The notes beneath the pieces are model-generated. The model saw only the letters and a program-made list of their open reading frames with translations. It searched no databases and was not told the DNA's origin. A stretch of DNA of 64,000 nt. It comes from Halosimplex pelagicum. Lineage in GTDB: Archaea; Halobacteriota; Halobacteria; Halobacteriales; Haloarculaceae. The stretch covers positions 1,240,001-1,304,000 of the forward strand of contig NZ_CP058909.1 in assembly GCF_013415905.1 (NCBI RefSeq), read 5' to 3'. The translations under genes were made by a program, and so were the position numbers. Below are positions 1-8,976 of this stretch, one piece after another (within the stretch, counting starts at the first letter, position 1; each line of letters opens with the position of its first letter).

Positions 1-196
1 CGGAGACTACGGTCCCGTATACGTGTACCCGCTGTCCGAGATAGTCACCGTACGCCGCTGCAACTTCGTCGTTGCCCGGTGGGACGCCCTTGTCGGGATG
101 GGTATCCAGGGAGCCGAAACCTATCATTGCGGCTCCGAGACAACCGATCAGCACCGCGAGTGCGACGGCGCGATACGCGACACGTTTTCTCTGCAC
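1..196 (-). CDS. partial hypothetical membrane-anchored protein (N-terminus)
   Basis: Reading leftwards from a GTG at 194-196, an open frame runs off the window edge. It begins with basic residues (VQRKR) and a hydrophobic stretch (about residues 10-27), as in a signal peptide or membrane anchor. It continues into a segment ending GQRVHVYGTVVS, which resembles the first strand of an OB-fold. A TATA-like CTTATAGC lies about 30 bases before the GTG, which suits a leaderless haloarchaeal transcript. The opposite frame over the same bases shows no recognisable protein. Function is unknown; the gene is divergent from the glycosyltransferase that follows. Confidence 0.6.
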   Translation of the reverse strand, partial: MQRKRVAYRAVALAVLIGCLGAAMIGFGSLDTHPDKGVPPGNDEVAAAYGDYLGQRVHVYGTVVS

Positions 197-295
197 GTGT
201 TTTGTTCGGCGACACCAATAGCTATAAGTTCGGCGTTTAATCAATACTGCATTAACGTGGCGACAATCTCGACGGCGAAACCGGAGCGTGTCGGT

Positions 296-1243
296 ATGCA
301 AGAGGAGGTGGAACTTTCGGTCGTCCTCCCGGTGTACAACGAAGCGGGCAACCTTCGGCCGCTTGCCGAGGAGATCCGCGAGGTCATCGATGATTACTAC
401 GAACACTGGGAGGTCATCTTCGTCGATGACGGCTCTCAGGACGGCAGTTTCGAGACGCTCGAATCGATCCACGGTGCCGACCCGCGGTTCAAGGCCCTGA
501 AGTTCCGGAAGAACTTCGGTCAAAGTCCCGCGATCGACGCGGGCCTCGATTTCGCCGCTGGTGAGGTCATCGTGACGATGGACGCCGACGGGCAGAACGA
601 TCCGGCGGACATCCCAAAGCTCATCAGCAAACTCGAAGAGGGTTACGACTGCGTCTCCGGCTGGCGCCGCGACCGTGATGATCCGTTCACCAAGCGGTTC
701 TTTTCGCGGCTCGCGTCTGGGATGCGTCAGGCGTTTCTCGGGACGGACCTGCACGACTACGGCTGTACGCTGAAGGCGTTCCGGCGACCTGCCGCGAAGG
801 ACATCGACCTTGACGGCGAGATGCACCGCTATATCCCGGCGCTGTTGAGCTGGCACGGGTACCGGATCGCAGAGGTCGAAGTGAACCACCGCCCTCGCCG
901 CAACGGCGAGACGAAGTACTCCTGGCAGCGACTGCCCAAGGGATTCTTGGATTTGGTGAATGTTTGGTTCTGGCAGAAGTTCTCCGGACGACCTTTGCAC
1001 ATCTTTGGAGGACTCGGAATCATATCTATGGGAATAGGGTCGCTGGCAGGGTTGTATACCGTTTGGTTAAAGATTGCTACAGGGGCGAACTTATCCTCGA
1101 CAGCATTACCACTCTTTGCCGTATTTATGGTGATGATCGGTGTTCAGTTCTTCATCTCCGGAATTCTAGCAGATATCGGTATCAAGGGATATCACCAAGC
1201 AAAGAACGACGAACCCTACCGCATCCAAAAAATGCTAGAATGA
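296..1243 (+). CDS. GT2 family glycosyltransferase (dolichol-phosphate mannosyltransferase/GtrB type)
   Basis: A 315-residue polyprenyl-phosphate glycosyltransferase. The N-terminal half is a GT-A domain: LSVVLPVYNEAGN at the start, FVDDGS near residue 45 and the metal-binding MDADGQNDP near residue 100. The C-terminal 90 residues hold two membrane helices, as in DPM1/GtrB enzymes that load a sugar onto dolichol phosphate on the cytosolic face. An upstream in-frame extension reads as non-coding, so I chose the ATG at 296. The stop overlaps the next start (ATGA), implying an operon. Composition is odd: roughly the first 650 bases are GC-rich like the chromosomal core, while the membrane part is AT-rich like the following genes, so the gene looks recombinant. 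Confidence 0.88.
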   Translation: MQEEVELSVVLPVYNEAGNLRPLAEEIREVIDDYYEHWEVIFVDDGSQDGSFETLESIHGADPRFKALKFRKNFGQSPAIDAGLDFAAGEVIVTMDADGQNDPADIPKLISKLEEGYDCVSGWRRDRDDPFTKRFFSRLASGMRQAFLGTDLHDYGCTLKAFRRPAAKDIDLDGEMHRYIPALLSWHGYRIAEVEVNHRPRRNGETKYSWQRLPKGFLDLVNVWFWQKFSGRPLHIFGGLGIISMGIGSLAGLYTVWLKIATGANLSSTALPLFAVFMVMIGVQFFISGILADIGIKGYHQAKNDEPYRIQKMLE

Positions 1244-2343
1244 CACGAGTGCTTGTCTTGAATTACGAATACCCTCCATTAGGTGGGGGAGCATCCCCAG
1301 TAACTGCAGAAATAGCAGAAAAGTATGTAGATATTGGATTTGATGTTGATGTAGTTACAATGGCCTTTGGTGATCTTCCAAAACATGAACGGAAAAATGG
1401 TGTTTCTATCTTTCGGGTTCCCTGTCGGAGAACATCAGAATCTTCTTGCACTCCGTTTGAGATGGCGACTTTTCTTCCCGCTGGTTTAATTAAATCTTGC
1501 GAGTTGATCAGAAAACATGAATACCAGTTCATCCATAGTCATTTTATTATCCCAACTGGCATAATATCATTTATCCTTCAAAAAATGTATTCTATACCAT
1601 ATATAATTACTGCTCATGGTTCAGACGTTCCAGGATATAATCCAGACCGGCTAGATCACCTACATCGGTTTATAAAACCAGTCTGGGGAAAAATACTGAG
1701 TTCAGCATACTCTATCACTGTACCCTCAAGATATCTTTCAACCTTGATTAAAGAAACCAAGCCGTCAATCTCACCCGAAATTATTCCCCACGGTATTCAA
1801 TATGAAGAATATTCGCCTAATAAAGAAGGCGAGCAATTTATCTTTCTCACAAGCAGGCTCTTTAAGCGAAAAGGTATACAATATGTTCTTGATGCGCTTC
1901 CGCATTGTGAGAACAATTGGGAAGTAATTATCGCAGGAGATGGGCCGTTTCGTCCCCAATTAGAAGAAAAGGCAGACGGAGTCTCCCAAGAAATCACATT
2001 CACAGGCTGGATCTCAGAAGACGAATTGATTGATTACTATAACCGGGCTGAAATTTTTATTTTTCCCTCAACGCGTGAAAGCTTCGGGATGGTTTTATTA
2101 GAGGCAATGAGTGCAGGAACAAGTGTGATTACGAATGATGAGGAACCAATGAGAGATATTATAGGAGAATCTGGAATAACTGTGGACGTAACTGATGAAC
2201 AGGCCCTCGCCAAGTCGATAGATAAGATGATATCTGATGGTGAGATGAGAACCAATCTACAAAATATTGGGCGGAGCAGAGTGCAACAAAGGTATAATTG
2301 GGATAGGATTGTTAAGGAGTATGTGTCTGTCACCCCCAATTAG
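1240..2343 (+). CDS. GT4 family glycosyltransferase
   Basis: A 367-residue GT-B enzyme. The N-terminal Rossmann half starts VLNYEYPPLGGGASPV, the glycine-rich loop typical of GT4. The C-terminal half contains FLTSRLFKRKG, the IAGDGP motif and the EX7E region ESFGMVLLEAMSAG, which binds the donor nucleotide sugar. It should add one sugar from a nucleotide donor to a lipid-linked glycan in the cytosol. The start at 1240 overlaps the stop of the GT2 gene by four bases, so translation is probably coupled. AT-rich codon use sets this gene and the next two apart from the GC-rich borders, suggesting horizontal acquisition. The exact sugar cannot be read from the sequence. Confidence 0.88.
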   Translation: MTRVLVLNYEYPPLGGGASPVTAEIAEKYVDIGFDVDVVTMAFGDLPKHERKNGVSIFRVPCRRTSESSCTPFEMATFLPAGLIKSCELIRKHEYQFIHSHFIIPTGIISFILQKMYSIPYIITAHGSDVPGYNPDRLDHLHRFIKPVWGKILSSAYSITVPSRYLSTLIKETKPSISPEIIPHGIQYEEYSPNKEGEQFIFLTSRLFKRKGIQYVLDALPHCENNWEVIIAGDGPFRPQLEEKADGVSQEITFTGWISEDELIDYYNRAEIFIFPSTRESFGMVLLEAMSAGTSVITNDEEPMRDIIGESGITVDVTDEQALAKSIDKMISDGEMRTNLQNIGRSRVQQRYNWDRIVKEYVSVTPN

Positions 2344-2358
2344 AAGCATGATTTAAAT

Positions 2359-3462
2359 ATGCCTATGAATGTGATAATTGATGCATTTAGCATCAGAACA
2401 GGACATGGCATTGAACGATATAATAAAGAGCTGCTAAGAGCAATTGATGAGATAAATCCAAATATTAGGATTACCGTGATATACGGTTCAAAGCATGATT
2501 TGATGGGGCTAGAGAACCTCAATGAGGGCGTTATTGGTCCTGCAAACGAGAATTTTATTCCAATCCGAGATAATATCAGCTTTCTCTATCGATTAAGTGG
2601 CATGGATTTTGATGTTTTTCATACAACAAGGTCAACTGGACCACTATATTCCTTCCCGGGGAAGAAAGTGATACGGACTGTACACGATCTTGGCCGGAAA
2701 TATTCAGGAACAGAAAGGAAAGGTGTAAAAACTCGTCTGTATAAAGAGGTTGCCGAAGGTAGAGCATTGTCTAACTCAGATCGTATTGTAACTGTATCTG
2801 ATAATACAAAAGAAGATATCCTATACCACTATGACATTAAAAGGTCAAAAGTAATGACGATTCCAAATGGGATTTCTAAGAAATTTAAACGGAAAGAGGC
2901 AGAGAAACTAGAAGGTACTAAAGAAAAATATGGTCTTCAAGACAAGTTTGTTTTAAATGTTGGGGCAATATCACCACGGAAGAATACCAGAAGGTTAGCC
3001 ACTGCATGGGAGAATTCTGAAGTTTCAGAAGAGTACTCGCTTGTAATCGCTGGAGGGACTGGAGATCGAGGAGAAGAAATAAAAGAGGAAATAAAGGGCC
3101 CATCTAATATCTCTCTGGTAGGATATGTTCCAGAGGATGACTTAGTGAATCTCTATAACTTAGCAGACCTATTCGTTTTTCCCTCTCTATTTGAAGGATT
3201 TGGGTTTCCGCCGTTAGAGGCAATGGCCTGTGGAACACCTGTGATCGCTTCTAACACATCAAGTCTTCCAGAAGTTGTAGGCGATGCTGGCATTAATGTA
3301 AATCCAAAGGATACAATCGAATTATCTGAATCAATTAATCGTGTATTGAAGAATGAAGAGTTAAAAAATAAATTGATGACCAAAGGCATAGATAGAGCGG
3401 CAGAATTCTCATGGAAACAGACTGCGAAATCAATTCTTACTTGCTACAAAGACCTAATATGA
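2359..3462 (+). CDS. GT4 family glycosyltransferase
   Basis: A 367-residue GT-B glycosyltransferase. It has an N-terminal [10 protein letters not shown] loop, then [18 protein letters not shown] and the C-terminal [17 protein letters not shown] donor-binding stretch (EX7E type). It starts 15 bases after the previous stop; a second ATG two codons in is equally possible. A TTTAAATA box overlaps the start region and might be an internal promoter. The stop overlaps the next start (ATGA), continuing the operon. AT-rich like its neighbours. Confidence 0.87.
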   Translation: MPMNVIIDAFSIRTGHGIERYNKELLRAIDEINPNIRITVIYGSKHDLMGLENLNEGVIGPANENFIPIRDNISFLYRLSGMDFDVFHTTRSTGPLYSFPGKKVIRTVHDLGRKYSGTERKGVKTRLYKEVAEGRALSNSDRIVTVSDNTKEDILYHYDIKRSKVMTIPNGISKKFKRKEAEKLEGTKEKYGLQDKFVLNVGAISPRKNTRRLATAWENSEVSEEYSLVIAGGTGDRGEEIKEEIKGPSNISLVGYVPEDDLVNLYNLADLFVFPSLFEGFGFPPLEAMACGTPVIASNTSSLPEVVGDAGINVNPKDTIELSESINRVLKNEELKNKLMTKGIDRAAEFSWKQTAKSILTCYKDLI

Positions 3463-4586
3463 ATATACTATTAATCACACGGGAGTTCCCTCCGGAGGTA
3501 ATCGGAGGGGTAGCGTATCATTCATACCACCTAGCAAGGTGTCTCTCAGATCTAGGTCACAATGTTTCTGTAGTTGCCTCTGATTCAAGTGACACTGTAA
3601 TAGATGAGTCAGAATTCGAGCTTGAGGACATCAAGATTGAGAGAATTTCACACAATGATCTAGTTAGCGGTAGATTCTGGTTCAATAGGGCGATCGCAAA
3701 GAGACTTCCAGACATTGTAGACCTTGATGGAATTGATGTTATTCATAGTCACGAGCTTATAGATTTTAGTGAAATAGAATTTTCTGGAGGGACCGTACTG
3801 AAAGTCCACATTAATATTTCAGAAAAATCGGACTACATAACAGGGAAAGAGTTCCCCCAACTCGCAAGGCCACTGGTCAGGCTTGCTGGGAAAAAACTCC
3901 TATCACCGGTAGAAGAGGGTCTAGAGCAGAGGGCCCTGAAAACAACAGACGCTAGAATTTATAACAGTTCCCTCTGCAGGAATAAGATGGTCACCAATTA
4001 CGGATTTCGTGATGGAAGCAGTACTGTTATACATAACGGGGTTGATGTAGATAGATTCTCCTCAACGGGAAAGAATGAAAGATATCTTCTGTATGTGGGA
4101 GGGGATTCCCATAGAAAGGGCATTCAAATACTGGCTAAGTCATTACAAGAAGTAGATCAGAATATCCCAAAGGTGAAAATGGCTGGCTCTTTCAAAAACG
4201 AGAAGAAGATTCAATCCTTAACAGAGTGCGAAAAAGTTGATTTAGAAGGTCGAGTCGATCAAGAAGAGTTAATAGAGTTATATCAAAATGCCCAAGCTTT
4301 GATACATCCAGCACCGTATGAGCCTTTTGGGAATGTGATCTTAGAATCGTTATCGTGCGGAACACCAGTTATTGTTTCGAACGAAAATCATTGTGGGGCA
4401 GCTGAGATACTAAATGAAGATGTGTCGAAGAAAACACTCCCGAATAGCAAGAGCCTAAAGGCCGTTATTGAGAATATGGGATCATGGTCAGTGAATCCTA
4501 AAGCCTGCAGGGAAGTGGCGGAGTCCCATACTTGGGAACACGTAGCAGAAGAAACAATCACATTTATAAATGAGGTCGTGGCATAA
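3459..4586 (+). CDS. GT4 family glycosyltransferase
   Basis: A 375-residue GT-B enzyme. The N-terminus ILLITREFPPEVIGGVAYH is the classic GT4 opening. YVGGDSHRKGIQ begins the second Rossmann domain and PYEPFGNVILESLSCGTPV is the EX7E donor-binding motif. The start at 3459 lies in an ATGA overlap with the preceding gene. It is the third consecutive GT4 gene and presumably adds a further sugar to the same glycan. The region after its stop carries a TTTAAATA box that may start a separate transcript for the next gene. Confidence 0.87.
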   Translation: MNILLITREFPPEVIGGVAYHSYHLARCLSDLGHNVSVVASDSSDTVIDESEFELEDIKIERISHNDLVSGRFWFNRAIAKRLPDIVDLDGIDVIHSHELIDFSEIEFSGGTVLKVHINISEKSDYITGKEFPQLARPLVRLAGKKLLSPVEEGLEQRALKTTDARIYNSSLCRNKMVTNYGFRDGSSTVIHNGVDVDRFSSTGKNERYLLYVGGDSHRKGIQILAKSLQEVDQNIPKVKMAGSFKNEKKIQSLTECEKVDLEGRVDQEELIELYQNAQALIHPAPYEPFGNVILESLSCGTPVIVSNENHCGAAEILNEDVSKKTLPNSKSLKAVIENMGSWSVNPKACREVAESHTWEHVAEETITFINEVVA

Positions 4587-4594
4587 TTTAAATA
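4587..4594 (+). promoter_or_regulatory. TATA-like box
   Basis: TTTAAATA about 40 bases before the ATG at 4635. Spacing and sequence suit a haloarchaeal TATA box, so the membrane glycosyltransferase may have its own transcript. The same TTTAAATATGCC word occurs just before the gene at 2359. Confidence 0.5.
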
Positions 4595-4634
4595 TGCCCA
4601 CTTTTATTGTAATAAGCTACTTGGGAAAATATAA

Positions 4635-6983
4635 ATGAAATATAGAAACAAGCTATTGAAATTCGATGACGAATTCGATAAAAGTGAAAATACTCTCCAC
4701 GAGTTAGTGAAGGTAGACACTCAAAACGATAGATGGGAATTTCAAGATCTTAATTTAGATTCTGGAACTTTCGGGGAGGTAGTAGAAAGAGGTATCGTAG
4801 AAAAAACGGACTCGGGGTATACCCTAGGCGACACAGAAGCCGTTAAATCGTTTCTGAGGGAAGAGGAGGAGATAGAAAATAGTTCAAATAACAGCCAACA
4901 AGGTACATTCAAAAGAAATATCTGCCAGTACTTCTCTTCCCCATATTCGTTTGCACTCCTCGTATTTGTGATAATATCTCTAATAATTCGACTGTATGAA
5001 TTGGGTGCTGCGCCCTTCTGGTTAGATGAGGCGTGGCAATCATGGGCAGCCCGGAATTTCATTGAAGGGAGCGGATTTTCGAATCCTAGCGGCACGCCGT
5101 ATGACCGGTCGTGGCTCACGATTAGCCTCCCGATTGCATTTCTATTCGAAATTTTGGGGGTCTCTGAGTTCGCAGCTCGCTTACCGTCAGTATTGGCGGG
5201 AACGATTACAGTAGGTTTAGCGTACGTTTTCGGAAAAGAAGTCACAGATCGGCCAACGGGGCTGCTATTAGCCGCGATCTTGGCAGTTGATACTTGGACC
5301 CTTACTTGGTCACGAGAGGCTCGTATGTATGCACTCTTTCAGCTTCTGTTCCTCCTAGGACTCCTGCTGTTCGTCCGCTGGCACCAGACCGGTTATAAAT
5401 GGCAGAGCTGGTACCTAAAATGCCTGATCGCAATCATCCCACTTGGTTATATCACCCATCGTGGGTTCTTACTAATTGGTGTCATTTTGGTCGTTTTCCT
5501 GACAATGACTGTTGCTTGGGAAACGTACCTCAACTACATTGGAACGCAGTCGCAGTCCCTGAGGGACCCTATTAATGGGAGGAAATTGATGACGTTAGCA
5601 GGCGGGATTCTTTCTGGAATAGCCTTCTTATCCTTCTATGGAATTCCAAATATTCTAACTGGGTCTCCCCCACAGTGGTATGGAGGAACCACTCCAGGAT
5701 ATTATTGGGATACATTATCAGGCCGATATCCGCTACTTGCTATCCCATTCTTCTGGATTGGTGTAGCATATTTACTCTCGAAAAAGCAGAAAGGCATTTT
5801 CGTAATCACGGGATTTTTCGTGCCATTCCTTATACAGCGATACTTGACTGCATGGCGAGCGGATAGGTACATATTCTATCTGTATCCTGTCTATCTATTC
5901 ATTTGCCTTGCACCATTTGGATGGTTCTTAACCAAAATAGAAGACCTGGTAAGTGATTATTTCAGCAACAAACAGGGGTCCAAAACTTATGGGGGCGAGA
6001 AACTGAACAATATTCAGTCCTACATCGATGAATCATGGAATGTATCCAAATTCGTCATAATTATACTAGTTATTATGTTTTCACAGATCCTGGTCCCGAT
6101 TGGGGGCACGATCGCCTTCCTTGAACAAAACCCTCACGGAGTAATAGACAATCGACCAGACCATCAAGGCCCTTCGGAGTATATTCAAAGGAATTCAAAT
6201 CCAGACGATGTAATTATTTCCTCAACTCCGGCGCTCACTCTGTGGTATTTGGACGAAGTAGACTTTAGTCTCTTCCCGTACACAGATACCGAAAACAGGT
6301 CTGGGGAAACATTTGACACTCGAAACAATGTCCCTATTCTAGACTCACGGCAGAAGACAGAAGAAGTTCTCACCGAACACTCGGGTTGGATTATCGCAGA
6401 CCATCGGCTACGATGGTATGTGAATAGTTCAATACAAAATCAGATTAAGTCAGAAAGCATAAAGGTAAATAGTAGTGATTGGAACGATGTCCAGCTTTAT
6501 CGGTTCGGTGAAGCTGCGATGCACCTTTCCCCTATGCAGCAAAACCCGCCTGAGAATGTGATCCAGAAAGAGGGGAACGTGTACGGTCCACGGAACAATG
6601 CGCTCGCCTTAGGGAGGTCGGAAAAAACACGGTTCGACTGGGGTGAGAACACTGGAGAGCGCTCTGGTAGCATTGTCCTTCGCATCTCACAGGATACCGA
6701 ACGAGAGCGGGTACTGGAAGCTCTTATGTACGGAACGGACGATCGAAAATTGAACATTTCCGTTTCCGATAATCGAAGTCAGTGGAGAGAGATTTTACGT
6801 CCTCGTTCTGGCTGGGAGTGTGAAGAGTGGTCATATCACCCAGAAAAGTTCAATAATGGTACAGTCTATGTGAAAATCGAATCTTCCTCAAAAAGTGGTC
6901 TCGGTGGAATTGTAAAGACTCTCCAGACAAGAGCAGAAAATACCGATTCAAACGATATTTGTAGTTTGAGAGCGCAGAACTAA
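4635..6983 (+). CDS. GT39-like membrane glycosyltransferase with N-terminal soluble domain
   Basis: A 782-residue protein. Residues about 110-490 hold many membrane helices and the features of dolichyl-phosphate-sugar-dependent GT39/ArnT-type enzymes: an acidic FWLDEAW motif in the first external loop, EFAARLPSVLAG, and SREARMYALFQ. Such enzymes use a polyprenyl-phosphate sugar on the outer face, which fits the GT2 enzyme upstream. The last 270 residues look soluble and extracytoplasmic. About 85 residues before the first helix form an acidic soluble domain with a small wing-like segment (GIVEKTDSGYTLGD), unusual for the family. It could belong to the Agl23-like group; acceptor and sugar are unknown. 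Confidence 0.8.
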   Translation: MKYRNKLLKFDDEFDKSENTLHELVKVDTQNDRWEFQDLNLDSGTFGEVVERGIVEKTDSGYTLGDTEAVKSFLREEEEIENSSNNSQQGTFKRNICQYFSSPYSFALLVFVIISLIIRLYELGAAPFWLDEAWQSWAARNFIEGSGFSNPSGTPYDRSWLTISLPIAFLFEILGVSEFAARLPSVLAGTITVGLAYVFGKEVTDRPTGLLLAAILAVDTWTLTWSREARMYALFQLLFLLGLLLFVRWHQTGYKWQSWYLKCLIAIIPLGYITHRGFLLIGVILVVFLTMTVAWETYLNYIGTQSQSLRDPINGRKLMTLAGGILSGIAFLSFYGIPNILTGSPPQWYGGTTPGYYWDTLSGRYPLLAIPFFWIGVAYLLSKKQKGIFVITGFFVPFLIQRYLTAWRADRYIFYLYPVYLFICLAPFGWFLTKIEDLVSDYFSNKQGSKTYGGEKLNNIQSYIDESWNVSKFVIIILVIMFSQILVPIGGTIAFLEQNPHGVIDNRPDHQGPSEYIQRNSNPDDVIISSTPALTLWYLDEVDFSLFPYTDTENRSGETFDTRNNVPILDSRQKTEEVLTEHSGWIIADHRLRWYVNSSIQNQIKSESIKVNSSDWNDVQLYRFGEAAMHLSPMQQNPPENVIQKEGNVYGPRNNALALGRSEKTRFDWGENTGERSGSIVLRISQDTERERVLEALMYGTDDRKLNISVSDNRSQWREILRPRSGWECEEWSYHPEKFNNGTVYVKIESSSKSGLGGIVKTLQTRAENTDSNDICSLRAQN

Positions 6984-7000
6984 GACGTGTGAATTCGCGG

Positions 7001-7839
7001 TCATGAGTGGCTGACGCTCAGTTCGATGTTTTCGACAGCGCATTTCAGGACGAGTTCACGGAACTGACCGAACCACGTTCGAGCTCGAACGATTTCACCG
7101 TATTTGCGGCGCAGCGCGAAAAATGTGGATTCGGTGTTCGAGCGTTAATGACAGATCGTGTCATCTTGAAATAAGTTGTCAGCGAGGCCGTGGCAGCCGA
7201 ATTCGCGGTGCTTGATCACCGGTTTAAAGCCTTTAGCGCATAATATTTGGCGAAGTAACCACTAGTCGTAGCCTTTGTCGGCAGTAAGAATGTTCGGTTG
7301 GTCGAGATTGCGGTTGACCATCTGCCAGCCGATCTTGGAATCATACGGTTGTTTTATCGAGCAATGTATGTCGAGGATCGTACAAGTTTCACAGTCGCTC
7401 AGAAGCGTCGTTTTCACCCCCTCGAACGTGTAATTCGTGCGTTTTGCGTAGTGTTGGCTGGCGGTACCCGACCCATGCCAGTTGCGTCGATGGTCTGAAC
7501 ATCGCCGAGATCGTGCAACTCCGCCGATAACCGTAACAAGACGCGCCAGATCCGCATTTCTAGATCGTGCTTGCACGTACTGATGGTCGTGAGATCAGGC
7601 AGTTCAGCCACCGCTAGGTCTGGTTGGCGACAATTCCATGCATTTCGTGAAGCACGTCCAGCAGCTGTCGATACGTGTGACCCAGGTATTCGCGGAGACT
7701 GTGGATCGCCACGATCACCCAGTCTGCGTAGCCGGTTTCACCCTCTTTGAACGCTGGATCCAGATCGACGACGACGGCTTTTTGAGCAAGCGAGACAACC
7801 TCAGTGAAGCGGGACAGTTTCGATGACACAACCAAACTT
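7001..7839 (-). pseudogene. IS5-family transposase remnant
   Basis: The minus strand encodes pieces of an IS5/IS4-type transposase in several frames. There is an N-terminal part (AQKAVVVDLDPAF ... YADWVIVAIHSLRE), a middle part (DVQTIDATGMGR; TILDIHCSIKQPYDSKIGWQ; ADKGYD) and a C-terminal tail ending in the usual QFRELVLKCAVENIEL. At least two frameshifts and stops separate the parts. Its 5' end is interrupted at 7840 by an IS6-family element. It is related to, but clearly different from, the copy at 18811-19649. Confidence 0.8.
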
Positions 7840-8583
7840 GGCACTGTCTAGTTCAGCACCTCCTCGACAGGAGTGCCGCCATCTAACGCTTGGTTCGGTC
7901 GATTTCGGTTGTAGTAGTGTCTGAACCGCCGCAGCCATCGTTTCGCGCTTGATTGACTGCCCTGCCAAAACGAGTGAAAGCGGGCGATCCGCATGGTCAC
8001 AGTTTGAAACCACTTTTCGATGTGGTTTCGGTCGGTATAGTTGAGTTGACCGCTCAATTCGTGGCGAGCGAGGGCAGTCAGGTAGCCACCAGCATCGACG
8101 AGAAACTCCGTTTCGGAGACGTTGTGTTTCTCGGTGAGTCGATGCAGGAACGCCGCCGCGGGATCGGTCCCGCGGCGGCTGTACACGTCTACCTCTAGCA
8201 GGAATTTTGAGTCCGTATCGATCGCGGCGTAGAGCCACTTCTTTTCGCCGTCTACTTCGATTTGTTTCTCGTCAACCGCGACCCGCGACGGCGTCGCCGT
8301 CGGCGGGTCGCTCTGTTCTTCAGCGAGTTTCTCTTTCCAGTTCCAGACCGGTTGATAGCAGCGATCGACACCCAACCAGGCTAAGACGCCCTCGACTTCA
8401 CGTACCGACAACTCCATCGAGTGAAGTCGAACCGCGAAACAGCGCACGGGTGTCGGCGTGCGCTCGTTCTCCCAAACGTCTTCATCGTCCCCTCCAAATT
8501 CTCTCTGAGCAGGTCTCTGAGTGTCATAGACATCACTCACTACGACCTGCTCACTTCTCAAACTCCCTCAACTAGACAGTGCC
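7840..8583 (-). mobile_element. IS6-family insertion sequence with inverted ends and target duplication
   Basis: Terminal inverted repeats read GGCACTGTCTAGTT at the left and its complement at the right, with one mismatch in the next few bases. The flanks CCAAACTT (7832-7839) and CCGAACTT (8584-8591) match at seven of eight positions, as expected for the 8-bp target duplication of IS6 elements. It carries one transposase gene and sits inside an older IS5 remnant. Confidence 0.85.
7848..8561 (-). CDS. IS6-family transposase
   Basis: A 237-residue DDE transposase. The catalytic residues are visible as VDEKQI (D), FLVDAGG (D) and NHIEKWF (E), in the order and spacing of haloarchaeal IS6 enzymes. 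WLYAAIDTDSK and RRFRHYYNRNRPNQ are family-typical stretches. The N-terminal helix-turn-helix region (SVREVEGVLAWLGVDR) is also present. Length is normal and no frameshift is seen, so it is probably functional. It catalyses replicative insertion of its own element. Confidence 0.88.
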   Translation of the reverse strand: MRSEQVVVSDVYDTQRPAQREFGGDDEDVWENERTPTPVRCFAVRLHSMELSVREVEGVLAWLGVDRCYQPVWNWKEKLAEEQSDPPTATPSRVAVDEKQIEVDGEKKWLYAAIDTDSKFLLEVDVYSRRGTDPAAAFLHRLTEKHNVSETEFLVDAGGYLTALARHELSGQLNYTDRNHIEKWFQTVTMRIARFHSFWQGSQSSAKRWLRRFRHYYNRNRPNQALDGGTPVEEVLN

Positions 8584-8658
8584 CCGAACTTTCCCGTTTC
8601 GCTTCCTAGTAAGTTAGACATTTAGCTACTCTTACTAGCGTCTAAACACCGCCCAGAA

Positions 8659-8868
8659 CTAGTTATATGAGCCCGAATCTGTAATGAATCGGTGGTTGAT
8701 TTTATGCAATAGAGATTCAATAAGTGGGTGAAAAAGGAGGTATATCCCAGAGAGAAGGAGGAGCGGGGCACCGCTCCAATCTTGTAATACAGAACTGAAT
8801 CCCGTAAGAAGCCATAAAACGCCAATCACCTGGAAAACCATTTTACTACGACTCTGACTGCGGCCCAT
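8659..8868 (-). CDS. small predicted membrane protein
   Basis: A 69-residue frame with two hydrophobic segments (VFQVIGVLWLLTGFSSVL and LLLLSGIYLLFHPLIESLL). Two AT-rich boxes (TTTAAAAG, ATTTAAAAC) lie 10-30 bases before the ATG and could serve as a promoter, divergent from that of the gene at 8977. It may instead start at the Met ten codons in. No homologue is recognised. Confidence 0.42.
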   Translation of the reverse strand: MGRSQSRSKMVFQVIGVLWLLTGFSSVLQDWSGAPLLLLSGIYLLFHPLIESLLHKINHRFITDSGSYN

Positions 8869-8882
8869 GTTTTAAATTGAAC

Positions 8883-8891
8883 TTTTAAATA
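8883..8891 (+). promoter_or_regulatory. TATA-like box for the GT4/sulfatase/flippase block
   Basis: TTTTAAATA about 85 bases before the ATG at 8977, in an AT-rich divergent intergenic region. It probably drives the second half of the glycan island, which became separated from the first by the IS patch. Confidence 0.4.
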
Positions 8892-8976
8892 CATAAATCC
8901 TTTGGATTATCTGATGCACAGGCGCCAGACAGTAGAAACCGTAGATTCTAATACAGAGAGAAGAAACTAAGCGATA

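Noticed and set aside
23..295. 91-codon extension of the GT2 glycosyltransferase
   Set aside because: The extension is not like any GT2 N-terminus and overlaps a divergent minus-strand gene with a signal-like start; the GT-A fold starts right after the ATG at 296.
964..1239. N-terminal extension of the first GT4 gene
   Set aside because: It overlaps the end of the GT2 gene in another frame; the GT4 fold begins at 1240 in an ATGA overlap.
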